A stretch of 64,000 nucleotides of DNA from Vicia villosa (GCF_029867415.1 NC_081186.1:23067915-23131914); one strand, 5' to 3'; counted from the first letter of the stretch, positions 32,660 through 44,844 are shown. A program made the numbers and translations. The notes: a model not told the origin generated them from the sequence alone.

Positions 32660-32791
32660 ATGGTGGTGATGATCATACTGTTGGTTGTGATGGCTGAGGA
32701 GGGTAAGGATGCTGATGCCCGGACCAGTAGCTCCAGTGATGTGGAAATGAGTAAGGAGGATACTGAAGATACTGCTGGTTCTGAAGTGTAA
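32660..32791 (+). CDS. small ORF downstream of pol in the copia element
   Basis: A 43-codon frame starts MVVMIILLVVMAEEG and ends in a Ser/Asp/Glu-rich tail, stop TAA at 32789-32791. The hydrophobic N-terminus and position between pol and the polypurine tract recall the extra ORF region of SIRE-type elements. It is short and may be a chance frame. It begins 60 bp after the pol stop. Confidence 0.3.
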   Translation: MVVMIILLVVMAEEGKDADARTSSSSDVEMSKEDTEDTAGSEV

Positions 32792-33082
32792 ATCTCCATC
32801 TGTTGTTTGGCTCCTTTTGTGGCTAGAAAGGGGGAGAAGTGATAGATGATAGATGATGACTTGGTTGTTGGTTGTTGCTGGTTGTTGCTGTTAATGTGTC
32901 TCTGGATCCTCTTGTCCTGACAAGGAATATTCTGTTACTTTTGGTTCCTTGGATGTACTATGATTAATCAAGCAGGATGTTGTTGGCTGACAGAATTTAT
33001 TTCTCTGGATGCTGTGCATTCTCTAATCTCTGATGGTATCATCTATTATTGTTTTAGCCAAAAATTCGCCAAAGGGGGAGTT
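32792..33082 (+). other. copia 3' non-coding region with PPT
   Basis: Untranslated stretch holding a duplicated GGTTGTTGCT word (about 32872-32890) and ending in AAAGGGGGAGTT (polypurine tract 33071-33080). Confidence 0.8.
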
Positions 33083-34003
33083 TGTAGATGTTTGATTGGC
33101 TGTATTTTTTGGTAAAACAAATAGTGTCTTTATCATGTCAAACCTGGTGTCATGACATGCATTGTTTTGAAGTTTTTCTTGTGCAGGTTTTTACCTGATG
33201 TCAAGGCCGATGTCATGACATCCTAAGCTGCTGTGTTTTATTATGATCTCGTTATGGTTATTTGATCTGTTAAGACTTTGGGCGCCTCTTTTGGAAACTT
33301 TGGATATTGATTTGTCTCAGATCAGCTTTATGCGATGGTTTTTCATAGGGTCTTTGCTTTATGGAAATGGTCTTAATTAGGTTTAAAACTAATATTGGAT
33401 CCAAGGCCCAGCTGCTGCAAGGTTATTTATATCAATTGAAGAAGCTGCTGGACGGAAGGTTTTTTGAGGTTTTAGGGTTTGTCGTCCAGAAGTTTGTTGT
33501 TTTTTTGTTTTGTGTACTAGCCTTCTTGTAAGCCAAACAATCATCATGATGAATGTCTTGGTCTAGGTGTTTTTGTTTTGAGTTGTAAGAAGTACTCGAA
33601 GCTTTTAAGCAAGAGTACTATTGTACTTGATCAAAGCTTTTAAGCAAGATCAAGTTGTGTTTTTGAAGAGTGGCTTCTTTTTCATTGGTTAGTTTTTCAT
33701 CACTGCTGTGATTGAGGGGGAGTGAGTAGGATCTCTGGTCTAAGTTGTTTAGATTGAAGTTGCATTGGGTAGATATTAAGTGAAAGGCGTAATATTGAGT
33801 TGTATTACCTTGAATTGATATTACTTATAGTGGACTTCCTCCCTGGCTTGGTAGCCCCCAGATGTAGGTGTGTTTGCACCGAACTGGGTTAACAATTTTC
33901 CTGTGTTGTTTTCTGTTTACACTTTGTTTATTTGTTTAAAAACATTCAGATAGTGATGTCGTGACATCCTGTAAGACATCGCGTGTCTGAGTCCAGAATT
34001 TCA
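33083..34003 (+). repeat. copia 3' LTR
   Basis: 921 bp. The differences from the 5' LTR that I noticed are AAAACAAATAG for AAAATAAATAG, GGCGTAAT for GGCATAAT, and TTGTTTATTTG for TTGTTCATTTG. Confidence 0.95.
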
Positions 34004-34268
34004 AAAACCCTAACCTTCTCTTACTATCTCACTTATGTCAATTGGGCTTAACCCACCAATCCATCCATTATGTTTCTATCACTTAGGCCCATTTAGTTAT
34101 ATCTCTCTAATAACTCAATTAAGTCAAACACAAACACTCACATAATTAAATACTTAAATAATTATTATATCACATAATAACTAAATAAATAAGTAATTAT
34201 TAAAAACACCAAATAATATAATTACTAATATAATTAATAAAAATATTAATAAAAATCGGGATGTTACA

Positions 34269-34640
34269 TTCCATGCAGGGCCATCCGCTAATAACGAGTG
34301 GATGAATCTCTATTTGGTTATAGATTATATCATGGTGTACACCTTGGTTGTTCATCACAGTCCAGCACTTGGAAATTTCATCTTGTGATTTCCAACAAAA
34401 GATGGTTGGATCTCTGGATAGGGCTGAAATAATGAACGGTAGTTATTTTGAGTTTGACGGCAAATAGTTAACCCATAACAATCTATAAATACTATGAATT
34501 TAAGATAAATTTGATAAATTAACCTGGGATGAAATCTTTGATATGTCAAAATAAGCTACCAGCTCAGAATGTTGAAGATCATCACAAAGCTCCATTTCAA
34601 AGAGGAAGATGTTGGGTTCAAATTGATTGATTAATGGAGA
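34269..34640 (-). pseudogene. truncated gene fragment, two exon-like pieces
   Basis: On the minus strand an open stretch from about 34630 to 34526 (FEPNIFLFEMELCDDL then QHSELVAYFDISKISSQ) ends at an AG|GTTAAT donor-like site. An acceptor-like TTATTTCAG at about 34430 precedes a second stretch with the frame DPTIFCWKSQDEISKCW, VMNNQGVHHDIIYNQ and IHPLVISGWP. That frame is cut by the chromovirus LTR at 34268. The two frames do not join cleanly: phase 0 splicing gives a stop after 22 codons. The style suggests a host protein; the family is not recognised. Confidence 0.35.
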
Positions 34641-35327
34641 TACGATGCAACTTCAACTTATCAAAATACATGGTTGCAATATGTGACTTCAGAATTGTAT
34701 TCTATTTATTGTTCAACATATGGAAAACATCACATGCTGGATTCACCTTTTTGTCAATTCTTATCCACAAATTCACTCAACTTATTTTTTGTCATTTTCT
34801 ATGCAATGGAATATATTCTTCACATGTATACAACATTTTTTCCAACCACTTGCATTATTTCTGGCGCCACCCATGTGAGAAAAGTAAAGAATCTTTTCTT
34901 TGATATGTAGATATGCAACTTTGGTGTGACATGGTATTGTATTATAATGTTTATTTATTTTTATTACAAGGAAAAGACAACTATGAATCATTGCCACTTT
35001 TATTATTTGAATCACCATGAGATTTTCACAGCCTTCGTATATCGGTTAAAAACATAGTGGACATTATAAACTTCATTTCTTAATATATACATATAGATGT
35101 TATGCAGCAAATTCATATATTATATCATTCCAAGTTACATCTCCAAAAAAAGACAATATTGTTCAGAATGGTTACCAATATATAAAACTAATCACTACGT
35201 AATTGTGGACCCATTCACCTAGGTACTTAGCAAAATGGTTATCATAATAATAACACAAAATACACCTTCCTAATATGCATAAAAGTCTATAGTCGATCGA
35301 ATTCCTACACACACTGTAAGGACACCC
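34641..35327. other. 3' flank of the left B3 gene
   Basis: Would hold the original 3' UTR and downstream DNA of the B3 gene whose stop codon is at 35330-35328. Short frames on both strands at 34634-35018 overlap one another and have no recognised domain. Confidence 0.4.
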
Positions 35328-36376
35328 TCACTTTGACCAAACCTTACGTTTCACCGTTGTCATACCCTAATTTTGACCCCCCCTGAGATGTCATATCTTC
35401 AGGCTTTTCATCAGATCAAAACAGATACTCAGAACAGTCACTTGTTCATCTGATACTCAATCGAGGATGTTCAGAAACAAAAGAACTCAGGCAAAGGATC
35501 AATCAATAGAAGGATTAGTCTCTAATACAATCATGGGACCCAAAAGCTTCATTTTTATTCACCTATGATTGATTAGACACCAGTCATATGAGCTCAGGTT
35601 TACCCAGGTCACCAGACTAGGGTTTTGAGCCCATCAAGGAATATAATCAGGGATCACATTTGGGAAACCATAAAAAGCTCCAGGATATCTATCAAAGGCT
35701 TCAATCATCTTAAAATGATCCATATAACAACATCCATTGGGCATTATACTACAATTCAGGATCCACAGTCAACAATTTCATCTGGTCGACAATTAGGGTT
35801 TTTGACCTAATTCACCTGGACAGTTGACTTTTAATCAGGACATGAACCCAAAACTCAAAACATGGTTCAAGAAATTCTATTACCTCAACATAGCCCATTC
35901 ATATCATTCATTTGAGGAGGAGAACTTGGTTCATCACAAAAGTCCAAAATCTCACTTCATCTGAAAAAGTCAACTGTACAGGATCACCTTTGACGTTTAG
36001 GGTTTTTAGTCAAACCATGACTTTTAAGGATCAATATCATCAATATATGATTATTAAAGTCATTTTACCAAAGAAATTCAAGAAAATTCACCAAGGATCA
36101 AAAAGTCGGGATTTGGGTTTTTAAGGGCATTGTGGGAACTCAAAATTTCACCTACACAACTAAAAAAACTTCCAACATGAAATTTGTAGATCTTGCAAAA
36201 TAAAACAACATCTTACAATGCAACTTTTTTCAAGAAATCAATCATTTAAGAGATTTGGAAATTTTGAAGTTTTAGGTCATAAAAACTTAGAAATTTTTCT
36301 AAGTGTTTTTTACCTAGTTTTCTTCCAACTTTGGCCTCATTTTTCACAAATTTCCTAAAGGATTCTGAAGGAACCC

Positions 36377-39300
36377 TGTAATACGGTGAACTGACTTTTT
36401 ATCGATCGAAAATGTCGCGGTTAAGCAAGAGTCGCCACCGACTTTTATTTTATCCAATTAGGAAAGGCTAAAAGAACAGGAAAGACCTTTTGAAAAGATT
36501 TTGAGTTCGGCGGGTAATTATGCAAAGGGAAGGTGTAAGGCACCCTTTGCATCCATGGTTTTCCATGGGCTCTTAATTGCTTAGCTCACTTTGAAAATGT
36601 TTGAATTGTTTGAAAAGTAGTGTATGAATAGAAATTCGGATAAGAACTTTAGCTTGTAAATAAGCGTAGTCTTTTTGAAAAGTATTTGAAAATTAATGGG
36701 AAAAAGAGTTTGAATTTTGAATTTGAATTGAGCAAGCAATTAAAAGCTACTTACCCTAAGTTTAGAAATTTGTTCTTTTAGCTTTTCGAGACGAAAGGAT
36801 CTATCCGTACCATAAGAGGGTAGGAAGTCTTTCAATTGGATGTGAAGGGTCATCGAGAGTAATCATTCGCCATAAGACTGTCCCATGCCATAAAGAGGGC
36901 AGGTAGTCTAAGGGAAGGATATAATAGTCATTAATCTTTTTAGGCATCATGCGAGGATACCTTAGCAATAGGGACAAATCATCATTTTACCGAGGCAACA
37001 TCGAGGGACAACATTGATGATAATGAACTGAGGGCAACGTTTGTTTTGCTTAGGTATCCTCGGAATCGAGGGACTTGACTATTTAGTACACTTAAAGGCA
37101 GCAAGGCAACAGTAATAAAGGCAACCAGAGGAATTACCCTAAAGGTGTGTGGGTGCAACAATCACGTGGTTAACTTCGATTACATTTATCTTGTAGTTAG
37201 GTGATCTATGTTCAGTTCATGGTTTGCACTCCCTAAATTACTAACCACGCAGTTTAACATAAAGCAGTAATAATAGCAATATGGGGAAAGGGAAAATGAA
37301 ACCAGCGGATCCCCCGATAGGGTTTGGCATAAGTAATAACAAAAGACAGAAAATATCAGGGTTTTAGGGTTACCAATACTCGTAGCTTCGGCAATCGACA
37401 AACCCTGAAAATTGGAAAAGAAAGAATAAACAGAAGAGTGAGTGCATTATCAGTTCGGAGGCAAACAGAATTAACCCTAAAAATAAAGAATAAAGAAATT
37501 TAAAATAAACAAAGCAAATGGGCACTTAGCTTCGAATTTGAACTGACATGGTTGGCGGACGGAGGATGCCTGAAGCATTGACTCTGACTCTCAGAGAATT
37601 GACAGAAAAATAAAAAGAAGGAAGTGAGTGTATGAAAGTTCTTTTAAATAAAAGACAAACCCTAAAATAAAAAGATATTTAAATAAAGTTTTAGATCAGG
37701 ACTTAACTTTGTAGTAGGCGTGGCGCATAGTTGGAGGAAACCCTGTTGCTAACCCTGAAAAGAAATGCACAAAGAAAAAAGGAAACAAAATTCAGTGTAT
37801 GAATGATCTTAGTAAACCCTGATTATGACACAAGTTAACCACAGTTAATAGCACAAGTAAAACCAAATTAATTAAAATACGGTTTCGATTAAAATTTCTA
37901 ACCCTAACAATAAAAAATATTTGCTTAATTAAACCAATAGTTTAAACAAATTAAATCAATTTAAAACAATTAAAATGAAAGTAAATAAATCAAATAAATA
38001 TATTTTATCTATTCATTATGTGTTTGTAAAAAAAAAAGTTTTGTTCTTAAGAGAGATTTATTGAGAAAAATAATTAACAAACAAATAACATAAAATACAA
38101 AATAAATAAGAACATTTATAAAAATAAAATAAGGAGAATTAGAAAAAAGAAAGCTTAGCTGAATATTATGGTGTAGACAAGCCTTGGAGGGTTCATGGTA
38201 CGTTCACAAGTTCTGAAGCGTTAGATTCAGCATAGCCTTGATCTGATGGTTGGATAATGAGGGTTTACCATGGTCACCCAGAGGACAGCAGCGTTGAATC
38301 ACATGGTTATCCCACAAAAGGGATTCACGATCAAATCCTCTTATCTCTTTCATCGATTCTCTCTTCAGCAACATAGCTTTTCTCCTCTTTTCAATTCTTC
38401 CCCCAAAATTGAATACCTGAATAAAGAAGCAAACACAAAAAGCAATTTTAAGAAATCAAGCCAAAGCGGATTCGAGAGGGTACCTGGAAGGAGCATCGTC
38501 GGCATTGGATTGGTTGTTTCCGGCCGAGGCTGTTGCGACTGGCCTGATGGAAGCGACAACCGATGGTGCAGGCTGAACGCGGTGGAAGGTATCCCGGAGG
38601 TTTCCGGCGGCTGCTTCGCCGGAGAGAGTGGTGTCTCTGCGTGTGGTGGTCGGCGTTTCGTCGATGATGGTGTGGCGTTGTTGTTGTTGCGTTGATGGCT
38701 TGGCCGTGGAGGTGTGATGCTGGTCAGATCTTACGACGTAAAGTGATGTTGGTTGCGCGGTGTGATTGCGAGTTTGCCGGTTGTGTGGCTTGCGGCGCGC
38801 GAGAGTCGACGGTGAAGATCTCCGATCGCTGTTTCCAGCAGTGATGACCGTATTGGATCTGAGCACGTCGGAATCGGAATTTTCAGAGTCATTCTTTCTC
38901 CTTCTCCCTTTTCCTACAACAAACAACAAAAACACAAAATTAATACCAATTGTATCGATGTTATCGGAGTCGAATTGTTTCGTTGGAATTTCACAGGTTG
39001 TTGTTAATGGTTATGGTATGGGTGAGGATGATGTTAGTTTTTGTGATAAGAAATTTGCAAAAATTGATGGTAATTATATACAAACAAGGCTCAGCAGGTA
39101 AAACAAGGATTTTTCTTTTGGTTAGAAAAGTGGCAAAGGGTATGGAATCGAAAATTATTAGAAAGAAGTGGCCTCCAAAGTGTGTTAGAGTGTATGTTAA
39201 CCGTATAAGGTTGTGTTGGAATGGATGAGAATTATTGGTAAACAATGGTTGAAGAACAGTGAGTTTGTGAATTTACACGACGCAAATTAAGATTTGCGGT

Positions 39301-39807
39301 CAATTGGCGAGAAAATATGTACTTGGTGTCTAATGGAAATTGGAAGAACCAATGTGCACGTGAATGAGAGTATAAGGGTTAGAAAAAAAATCCCTTTTTG
39401 ACTTGTATTCTTGTCTATATATAATAGATGAAATTAGGTTAAAGAATGGGCTTGGACCCTAGCTTATCTCTTATTGCTAAACTATAATTTTATTTGATTT
39501 TAATTTGGTTTTAAATAAATCAAATAAAACATGAGAATAGACAATAATTTGTCTACGGTCCACTTGAATGATTAAAATAACTTCTTATAGATTAATTCAA
39601 ATATTTTTTATATTTATTTGGTTTATTTAGACTTTAAGTGAATAAAATCCAAATAAAATAAATAAATATTATAAAAAAATAAATGAATGGCATTATGGGT
39701 CTTTATTTGGGAGAAGATATGCATGCTTGCTTCTTGAGCAGTTGGAGCTGAGACTTCTTGAACTAAAATATGTTGAGATTATGGTGGGCAAATTTTAGGG
39801 TATGACA
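36377..39807 (-). repeat. Tat2 3' LTR (3431 bp)
   Basis: Starts TGTCATACCCTAAAATTTGC on the minus strand at 39807 and ends CCGTATTACA at 36377. A TATATATAG box lies at 39423-39415. A GC-rich open stretch inside is listed separately. Confidence 0.92.
38456..38935 (-). other. GC-rich 159-codon frame inside Tat2 LTR
   Basis: Markedly more GC-rich than the surrounding LTR. The minus-strand frame (MFLLFVVGKGRRRKNDSENS..., Thr/Arg/Ser-rich, ending PSRYPLESALA) lies about 0.5 kb downstream of the LTR TATA box. It is bracketed by an acceptor-like TTTGTTGTAG (before 38913) and a donor-like CCAG|GTACCC (after 38484), as if it were an exon of the LTR transcript. The other LTR has the same frame (46924-47403) with two residue changes. 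No domain recognised; it could equally be untranslated leader with chance openness. Confidence 0.35.
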
Positions 39808-40035
39808 GCTGCCCCTGTTCAATCTTCTTATATATGAAGATGTAGACTGGCATGTGTGCCTGTCGGAATCTGAAGATAGAAGAGGATTGAACACTAGAAT
39901 ACCCAGGAATTTGCCCTAGCTGAAGTAGGGACTCTTGTCGGAGATGGGCTTGAAGATGCCATCCAGGTGTTTGGAGAAGATGTATGATTGAGATGGGCTT
40001 GTGGATGCCATCTGGTAGTTGAATTTTGAGAAGAT
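39808..40035 (-). other. Tat2 interior next to 3' LTR (PPT region)
   Basis: Begins with the putative polypurine tract (39808-39829). Two GAGATGGGCTTGNNGATGCCAT repeats occur at about 39940 and 39990. Confidence 0.6.
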
Positions 40036-40560
40036 GTTGTTTGCGCGTTGATCGTGTCATTACCGTTCGTAGTAAATGAATTAGATCCTTGGGAATTGAT
40101 CGTGTCAGCATCGTTCGTGATACTTGAATTAGATCTTGGAAAGATGATCGTGTCTACACCATTTGTGATGATAGAATTAGATCTGAAGAGATAATCGTGT
40201 CTTCATCGTTCGTGATGATAGAATTAGATTCTCTTGTCGTGTCAGCACCGTTCGTAGTGACTGAATTAGACTGGGAAGGCCAGTGATCGTGTCCACACCG
40301 TTCGTGATGATAGAATTAGACCTCTGATCGCTTGATTGTGTCAGTACCGTTCGTGGTAACCGAATTAGATGTTCGAGCATTGACCGTGTCAGTACCGTTC
40401 GTAGTAGCTGAATTAGATCTTGAAAATGATCGTGTCATTACCGTTCGTGGTAGATGAATTAGACCTTTGAGCATTGACCGTGTCAGTACCGTTCGTGGTA
40501 GCTGAATTAGATCTTGTCGTGTCAGTACCGTTCGTAGTAGCTGAATTAGACTTTGGAAAG
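40036..40560. repeat. ~50-bp tandem array in Tat2
   Basis: About eleven diverged units of GATCGTGTCAGTACCGTTCG followed by TNGTAGCTGAATTAGATCTTG. Confidence 0.9.
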
Positions 40561-42737
40561 TTGGAGATTTCGTTCATTTGTCTGTATCTGTATCCTGCAA
40601 TAGGTATAGTTAGCCTTTATGCAATGTCATGATGCATGTATTATGTAATGAATCCCTCAAAATAAATGGGGAATTTTGTATGTTACGGATAAGTTCATTA
40701 TGAAGCAATGTATGCAATGTATGAATATGTTTATGACATATGATATGTGAACATGATTCATGTTGTCTTGATTGAGAAAATAAATCTCTGTATCTTTGAA
40801 GATGTTCAGCTGGGGATTTACGGTTTCTGCTTGGGGATGATCAGTAATTTGATGTACCCTGATTTAGAGATATAAATGGACCATGTTGAAGAAGAGCAAC
40901 TTGTTGGAGAAATAATAGTGTCGAAGATGTAAACTCTGTTGGGGAGTCATGTCTTTGTCGGGACGAGCACATTTGAAGATATCTTCTTAATGATTACCCT
41001 GAGGGGATATGATATTCTGGCTCTGTAGGGAGATGTGGGTGTCTTGAAAGTTGCCCCCAGTATCATAGTTATTTACTACTCGATTCAGGACATGCTACTG
41101 AGTATTGATCGAAATGTTGAACTGGACTTGCATAGATTTGCCCCAGTTAACAGGAACTTTGGAAAGATTCGCCTCACGAGGTCTTTGTGAGATGTACACT
41201 ATGGGCAATATGCCCCCAGTAATCATAGGCTCATGACAATGTCTCGCGTTGATTGGGGAGTAGCTTTAGATATGCTTGGATGCATGCCCCTGATTGTTCG
41301 ACCATCCATGAGAGAGTCTCGGAATCTCGACTTGATTGCCTCAGATTGATTGGGCCAAACGCGTCATGCCCCTTGTATACGTAAGAGACATGGCTTCTTG
41401 GAGTAATTTTGTTTTGTCGGGATAACTTTCAGTCATTAGTTGTACTCTGTGCAAGTTCTTTCTGATGCTAACATTTGAAATTATGTAGCAGGATATGTTT
41501 AATAATGTATTCGTGAGATGCAATGCATACGTTTGTCTCGAGTTTTTGAAAAAACATTAAAACCGAAGATGTAGAAGCGTGATATTTGTAAAAACATGCT
41601 ATTTGTAACAATGTGATGTTTGTAAAACGTGATATCAACTCGGCATTTGTGGTAAACCTTAAGGAGTCAGGATACCTTTATCGTGACAGTATGCTTTCGA
41701 ACTAACCATGCTTCAGTTAGGACTTTCAAGGGTTGTAACGTGGCTTGGTTCACGGTTTAAGAAACAAAGGATAAAGGCTCAAAATTTGATTGTACCTACC
41801 CCTCTTCGTGATGATCTTCAGTCCTAAGCTCAGTTAATTCAACTTACGCATTCAGGTTCCAAGAGACTTTTGGATTTGCACCTTTGATAATGATGATGGT
41901 TCATAAGCAGAGAGAACTTTTGAGATGGCAGTCACTTCTTCCTTTTGGTAGTCACAACTTTGAGTTGTTCAAGAATTTATTGACTTCTTTTTTCATCTTT
42001 TTGATATCCCTAACTTTTGCCTGAACTGTCTCTTTTGAGCTTACAGTCAGCGGGACGCCTTGATTTTTGCCTAAGTCTTTTTTGACTTAGCAGGCTTTTC
42101 TTTGTATATATGTTTCTTCCATTTTTTTTGAAAGATATTGACTGCCTTGTTTGATGATTGATGAACCGTCATTGTCTTTTGATTGACATCTCCAACACTT
42201 CTTTGATGTGTGCGGATGAATGCTTGTGATTGAAACTTTGTTGAAAGGTGTACTAAATGATTCTCTTAAAATAGAATGCACAGCCAAATTAACTGAGAAC
42301 TACCTTGCCCCAGGTTATGATCAAGGGTTTTAATTAATACAAGAAAATCTTCTACTTCTTAGGCTCAACGGGGTTGACGAGGGATTAACATCCTTATATC
42401 TCCACTGTTTAGGAATTGAAACAATGCCTGTACATCGTCAGCATAGTCCGCTCAAAAGCATACTGTGTGAGGTTGCGGTATCGCTTTCGTCATCCTCCCT
42501 CAGAAGGCTTACAGCTTAGCAGGAGTTGACTATCACAAAAACATATGCGGAATAAAGACATAATTAAAAATGAGTGATAACGAAATAATTTATTCAAGAC
42601 AAACATATGCAATGCACTGATGATGATTATTAAAACAGATAATGTCTATCATGAGTCAAATGTTTAGACAAACAGAATAGAAATTGCACATGAAAGTAGA
42701 TCTAATGATCCAATAGTTCGTCCGTCTAGATCTCAAT
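40561..42737 (-). other. Tat2 central non-coding region
   Basis: No intact frame. Shares blocks with Tat1 (about 41700-41800 and 42378-42440), indicating descent from the same Tat-like ancestor. Confidence 0.55.
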
Positions 42738-43074
42738 CAGTCTTGTCATGACTAGGCATAAGAGCGGCGATCACCGCAGGAGTCTCAAGAGGGGTGAATT
42801 AGATTTCTCCATCATTGATCAGATCTTGAATCTTATTCTTCAATGTCCAGCAATTGTTTTTGTAATGTCCAGGACTGTTGGAATGGTACGCGCACCTCGC
42901 GTTGAGTTTATAGTCAGGAGTGGAGGTGTTAGCATTTTTAGGAGGGTCCCTCAGAGTAATCAATTCGATCTTCAATAGATGTTGTAATGCTTGAACCAAT
43001 GACATATTGATCTCGGTGAATTGATGCTTGGGTACGCCTGGCTTTCTTCGTTGTTGTGGAACTGGTGTAGAGAT
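42738..43074 (-). pseudogene. Tat/Ogre-type gag C-terminal remnant
   Basis: The minus-strand frame contains PQQRRKPGVPKHQFTEIN, then MSLVQALQHLLKIELITL, then the zinc-knuckle-like CAYHSNSPGHYKNNCWTLK and KIQDLINDGEI. This closely matches the gag C-terminus of plant Tat-lineage Ty3/gypsy elements (family knowledge). An in-frame stop at 42801-42799 replaces a sense codon, and similarity continues past it (PLETPAVIAALMPSHDK) to a second stop. A stop also lies upstream at 43077-43075. Its minus orientation agrees with the PBS. It is the only protein relic in the element. Confidence 0.8.
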
Positions 43075-43120
43075 TCAGAGTATCCGGGATTCGAGCTTCC
43101 AGAATGTATCTGACATAGGA

Positions 43121-43490
43121 CATCAGAACGAGTTATTCATTAAACCATATCTGAAGAGGAATGCCAGAACGGGTCATACAATAGACCATATCTGGAAGTG
43201 GGAAATCAGAACGAGTTATTCATTAAACCATATCTGAAGGAGAACAATCAGAACGAGCCATGCATTAGACCATATCTGATGAAGGATGTCAGAACGAGTC
43301 ATTCATTAGACCATATCTGTTAGAATGTCAGAACGAGTCCTACATTGGACTATATCTGTTGAGGAATGGCAGAACGAGTCATACATTAGACCATATCTGT
43401 TGGAATGTCAGAACGAGTCATACATTAGACCATATCTGACTGAAGATACCGGAACGGATCATATATTAGACCATATCTGATAGAGAATGC
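43121..43490. repeat. ~41-bp tandem array in Tat2
   Basis: Nine units of AGAACGAGTCATNCATTAGA followed by CCATATCTGNNGGAATGTC. This lies directly on the 5' side (element sense) of the gag remnant. Confidence 0.9.
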
Positions 43491-44822
43491 TTGCTTGTTA
43501 GAGTCGATGAGTTATTTTGACGAAGTTTTGGAATGTAAAAAGGGCTTGTCAGAATGAATCTCCAGCTCGATTATATCTGAGAGGAATGATTGTCGAGGCG
43601 GAACCTGAAAACAAGGTTAGGAATATGCGATGTCATGAATGCAAATGCAATACTTTCAAGGATCTTTAGGCATTTAGTTAGCAACATTAGAAAATGATTT
43701 GACCGCGTCCTTATTTGAAGAAATCTGAACTTTGTCTTTGAACGTCTTTCTTTGAGAATCAAGCTCCCCATATCGAGTGGGTCATCGCCTCTGATTCGGG
43801 ACACTTCTGAATTTGAAGATACATGGCTAGAGGAAAATAAATCCTCTTGCCCCTTGATAGGTATTGAGTCTTTGAATTGGAAGGCATGCGGCTTGAGGAA
43901 AATAAATCCTCTTGCCCCTTGATTAGGAATTCAGTCCTTGATAAGAGCACCTGAAATTGCGCGCCCTAAATTCCTAAGATCCTTGAAAGGGTTAGTTGAT
44001 TATGTCATGCTTATGATGTCATGATGCCATGATGTTATGCGAATTAGACTTAGTGTGAGATAGTAAGGGTAAACACGTCTTTTAACAAAACCTGCAAGAA
44101 AACAAAAGTTAGTATGTCATGTGAATGCAGCTCATTAGGCACAACATGGAATAGTGAGGGCAAACAAGTACTTTAACAAAAACCTGCAAGGAAACAGAGG
44201 TTAGTAGCAAACACAAACAAGTCACACAAGTGCCCTTAGGTTTAGAGGCTTGCTTGAAGTTCGTAGGTAAGTACCCTCCCCACTGACGTTTAGTTGGTTC
44301 CACCTGTCCTAGAATAGTAACCGGGCTCTATGGTGCTCATATCCCTGATCTTTCTCGTGGGCATTGTCTCAACATAGCGCACAATCGGCCAGCCAAAAGC
44401 ATCCCTTGAGTCCAATCTCAATGAGTGTAGCATCGAGTATCAACCAACTTTAGTCAGGAATCCAAAGCCAGCCATCTCGCTACTTCCTATAGGCCAAAGT
44501 CAAGTTCAACTAAGGTTCTAATGGCGAATTAGTGCTTATGACACCACGCGGTAACCAAACGTCTCCTCGATCAGATTCAAGGGCCATCAGGACAAACCAA
44601 AGCGTCGCACTAACGGTGGCCACCAGTTCAACCATAACGATACATGTCGTACAGCCTCCCTGGTCTCATGCCACATACCTAAGGTACACTAGATCCGGGT
44701 GTAGGATCTTTCACACAAGAACATTCCCGAGCAGTACCCTTAAAAATAAAAATAAAGCAAACAATACAAACAATTTAAAGTGATCCTAAACTTTAAGGTA
44801 ACCCCTCTTTTATTCGAAAGCG
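43491..44822 (-). other. Tat2 leader region
   Basis: Between the array and the PBS. Contains a twofold repeat of GAGGAAAATAAATCCTCTTG (about 43832 and 43896) and a twofold CTTTTAACAAAACCTGCAAG block (about 44080 and 44170). No gene signal. Confidence 0.55.
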
Positions 44823-44840
44823 TCCCCAGCAGAGTCGCCA
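44823..44840 (-). other. Tat2 primer-binding site
   Basis: Identical 18-mer to the Tat1 PBS, 4 nt from the LTR end. Confidence 0.8.
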
Positions 44841-44844
44841 GTTC

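Larger units (their letters stand above)
28478..34003 (+). mobile_element. young internally deleted copia element
   Basis: A complete 5526-bp insertion with target duplication AAAAC (28473-28477 and 34004-34008). LTRs of 921 bp each (28478-29398, 33083-34003) differ at about three positions by eye. PBS TGGCATCAGAGC lies at 29401-29412 and the polypurine tract AAAGGGGGAG at 33071-33080, 2 nt before the 3' LTR. It holds one long gag-pol frame (29468-32599) lacking integrase. Low LTR divergence, intact termini and perfect TSD indicate recent insertion, presumably using another copia element's integrase. Confidence 0.95.
14702..34268 (-). mobile_element. chromovirus (Ty3/gypsy) 5' LTR split by two insertions
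   Basis: On the minus strand it starts TGTAACATCCCG at 34268 and ends GGGGTGTTACA at 14702, directly before the PBS. The LTR sequence lies in three pieces: 14702-15529, 27076-28477 and 34009-34268. Removing the Tat-like element and the copia element with one copy of each target duplication leaves about 2490 bp. The Tekay/Del-like assignment rests on the PBS and terminal sequence. The insertion at 34268 cuts an exon-like sequence of the neighbouring gene region. Confidence 0.85.

Noticed and set aside
34634..35018. Short overlapping frames on both strands
   Set aside because: They overlap one another, lack domains and splice context, and lie in the presumed 3' flank of B3 gene 1.
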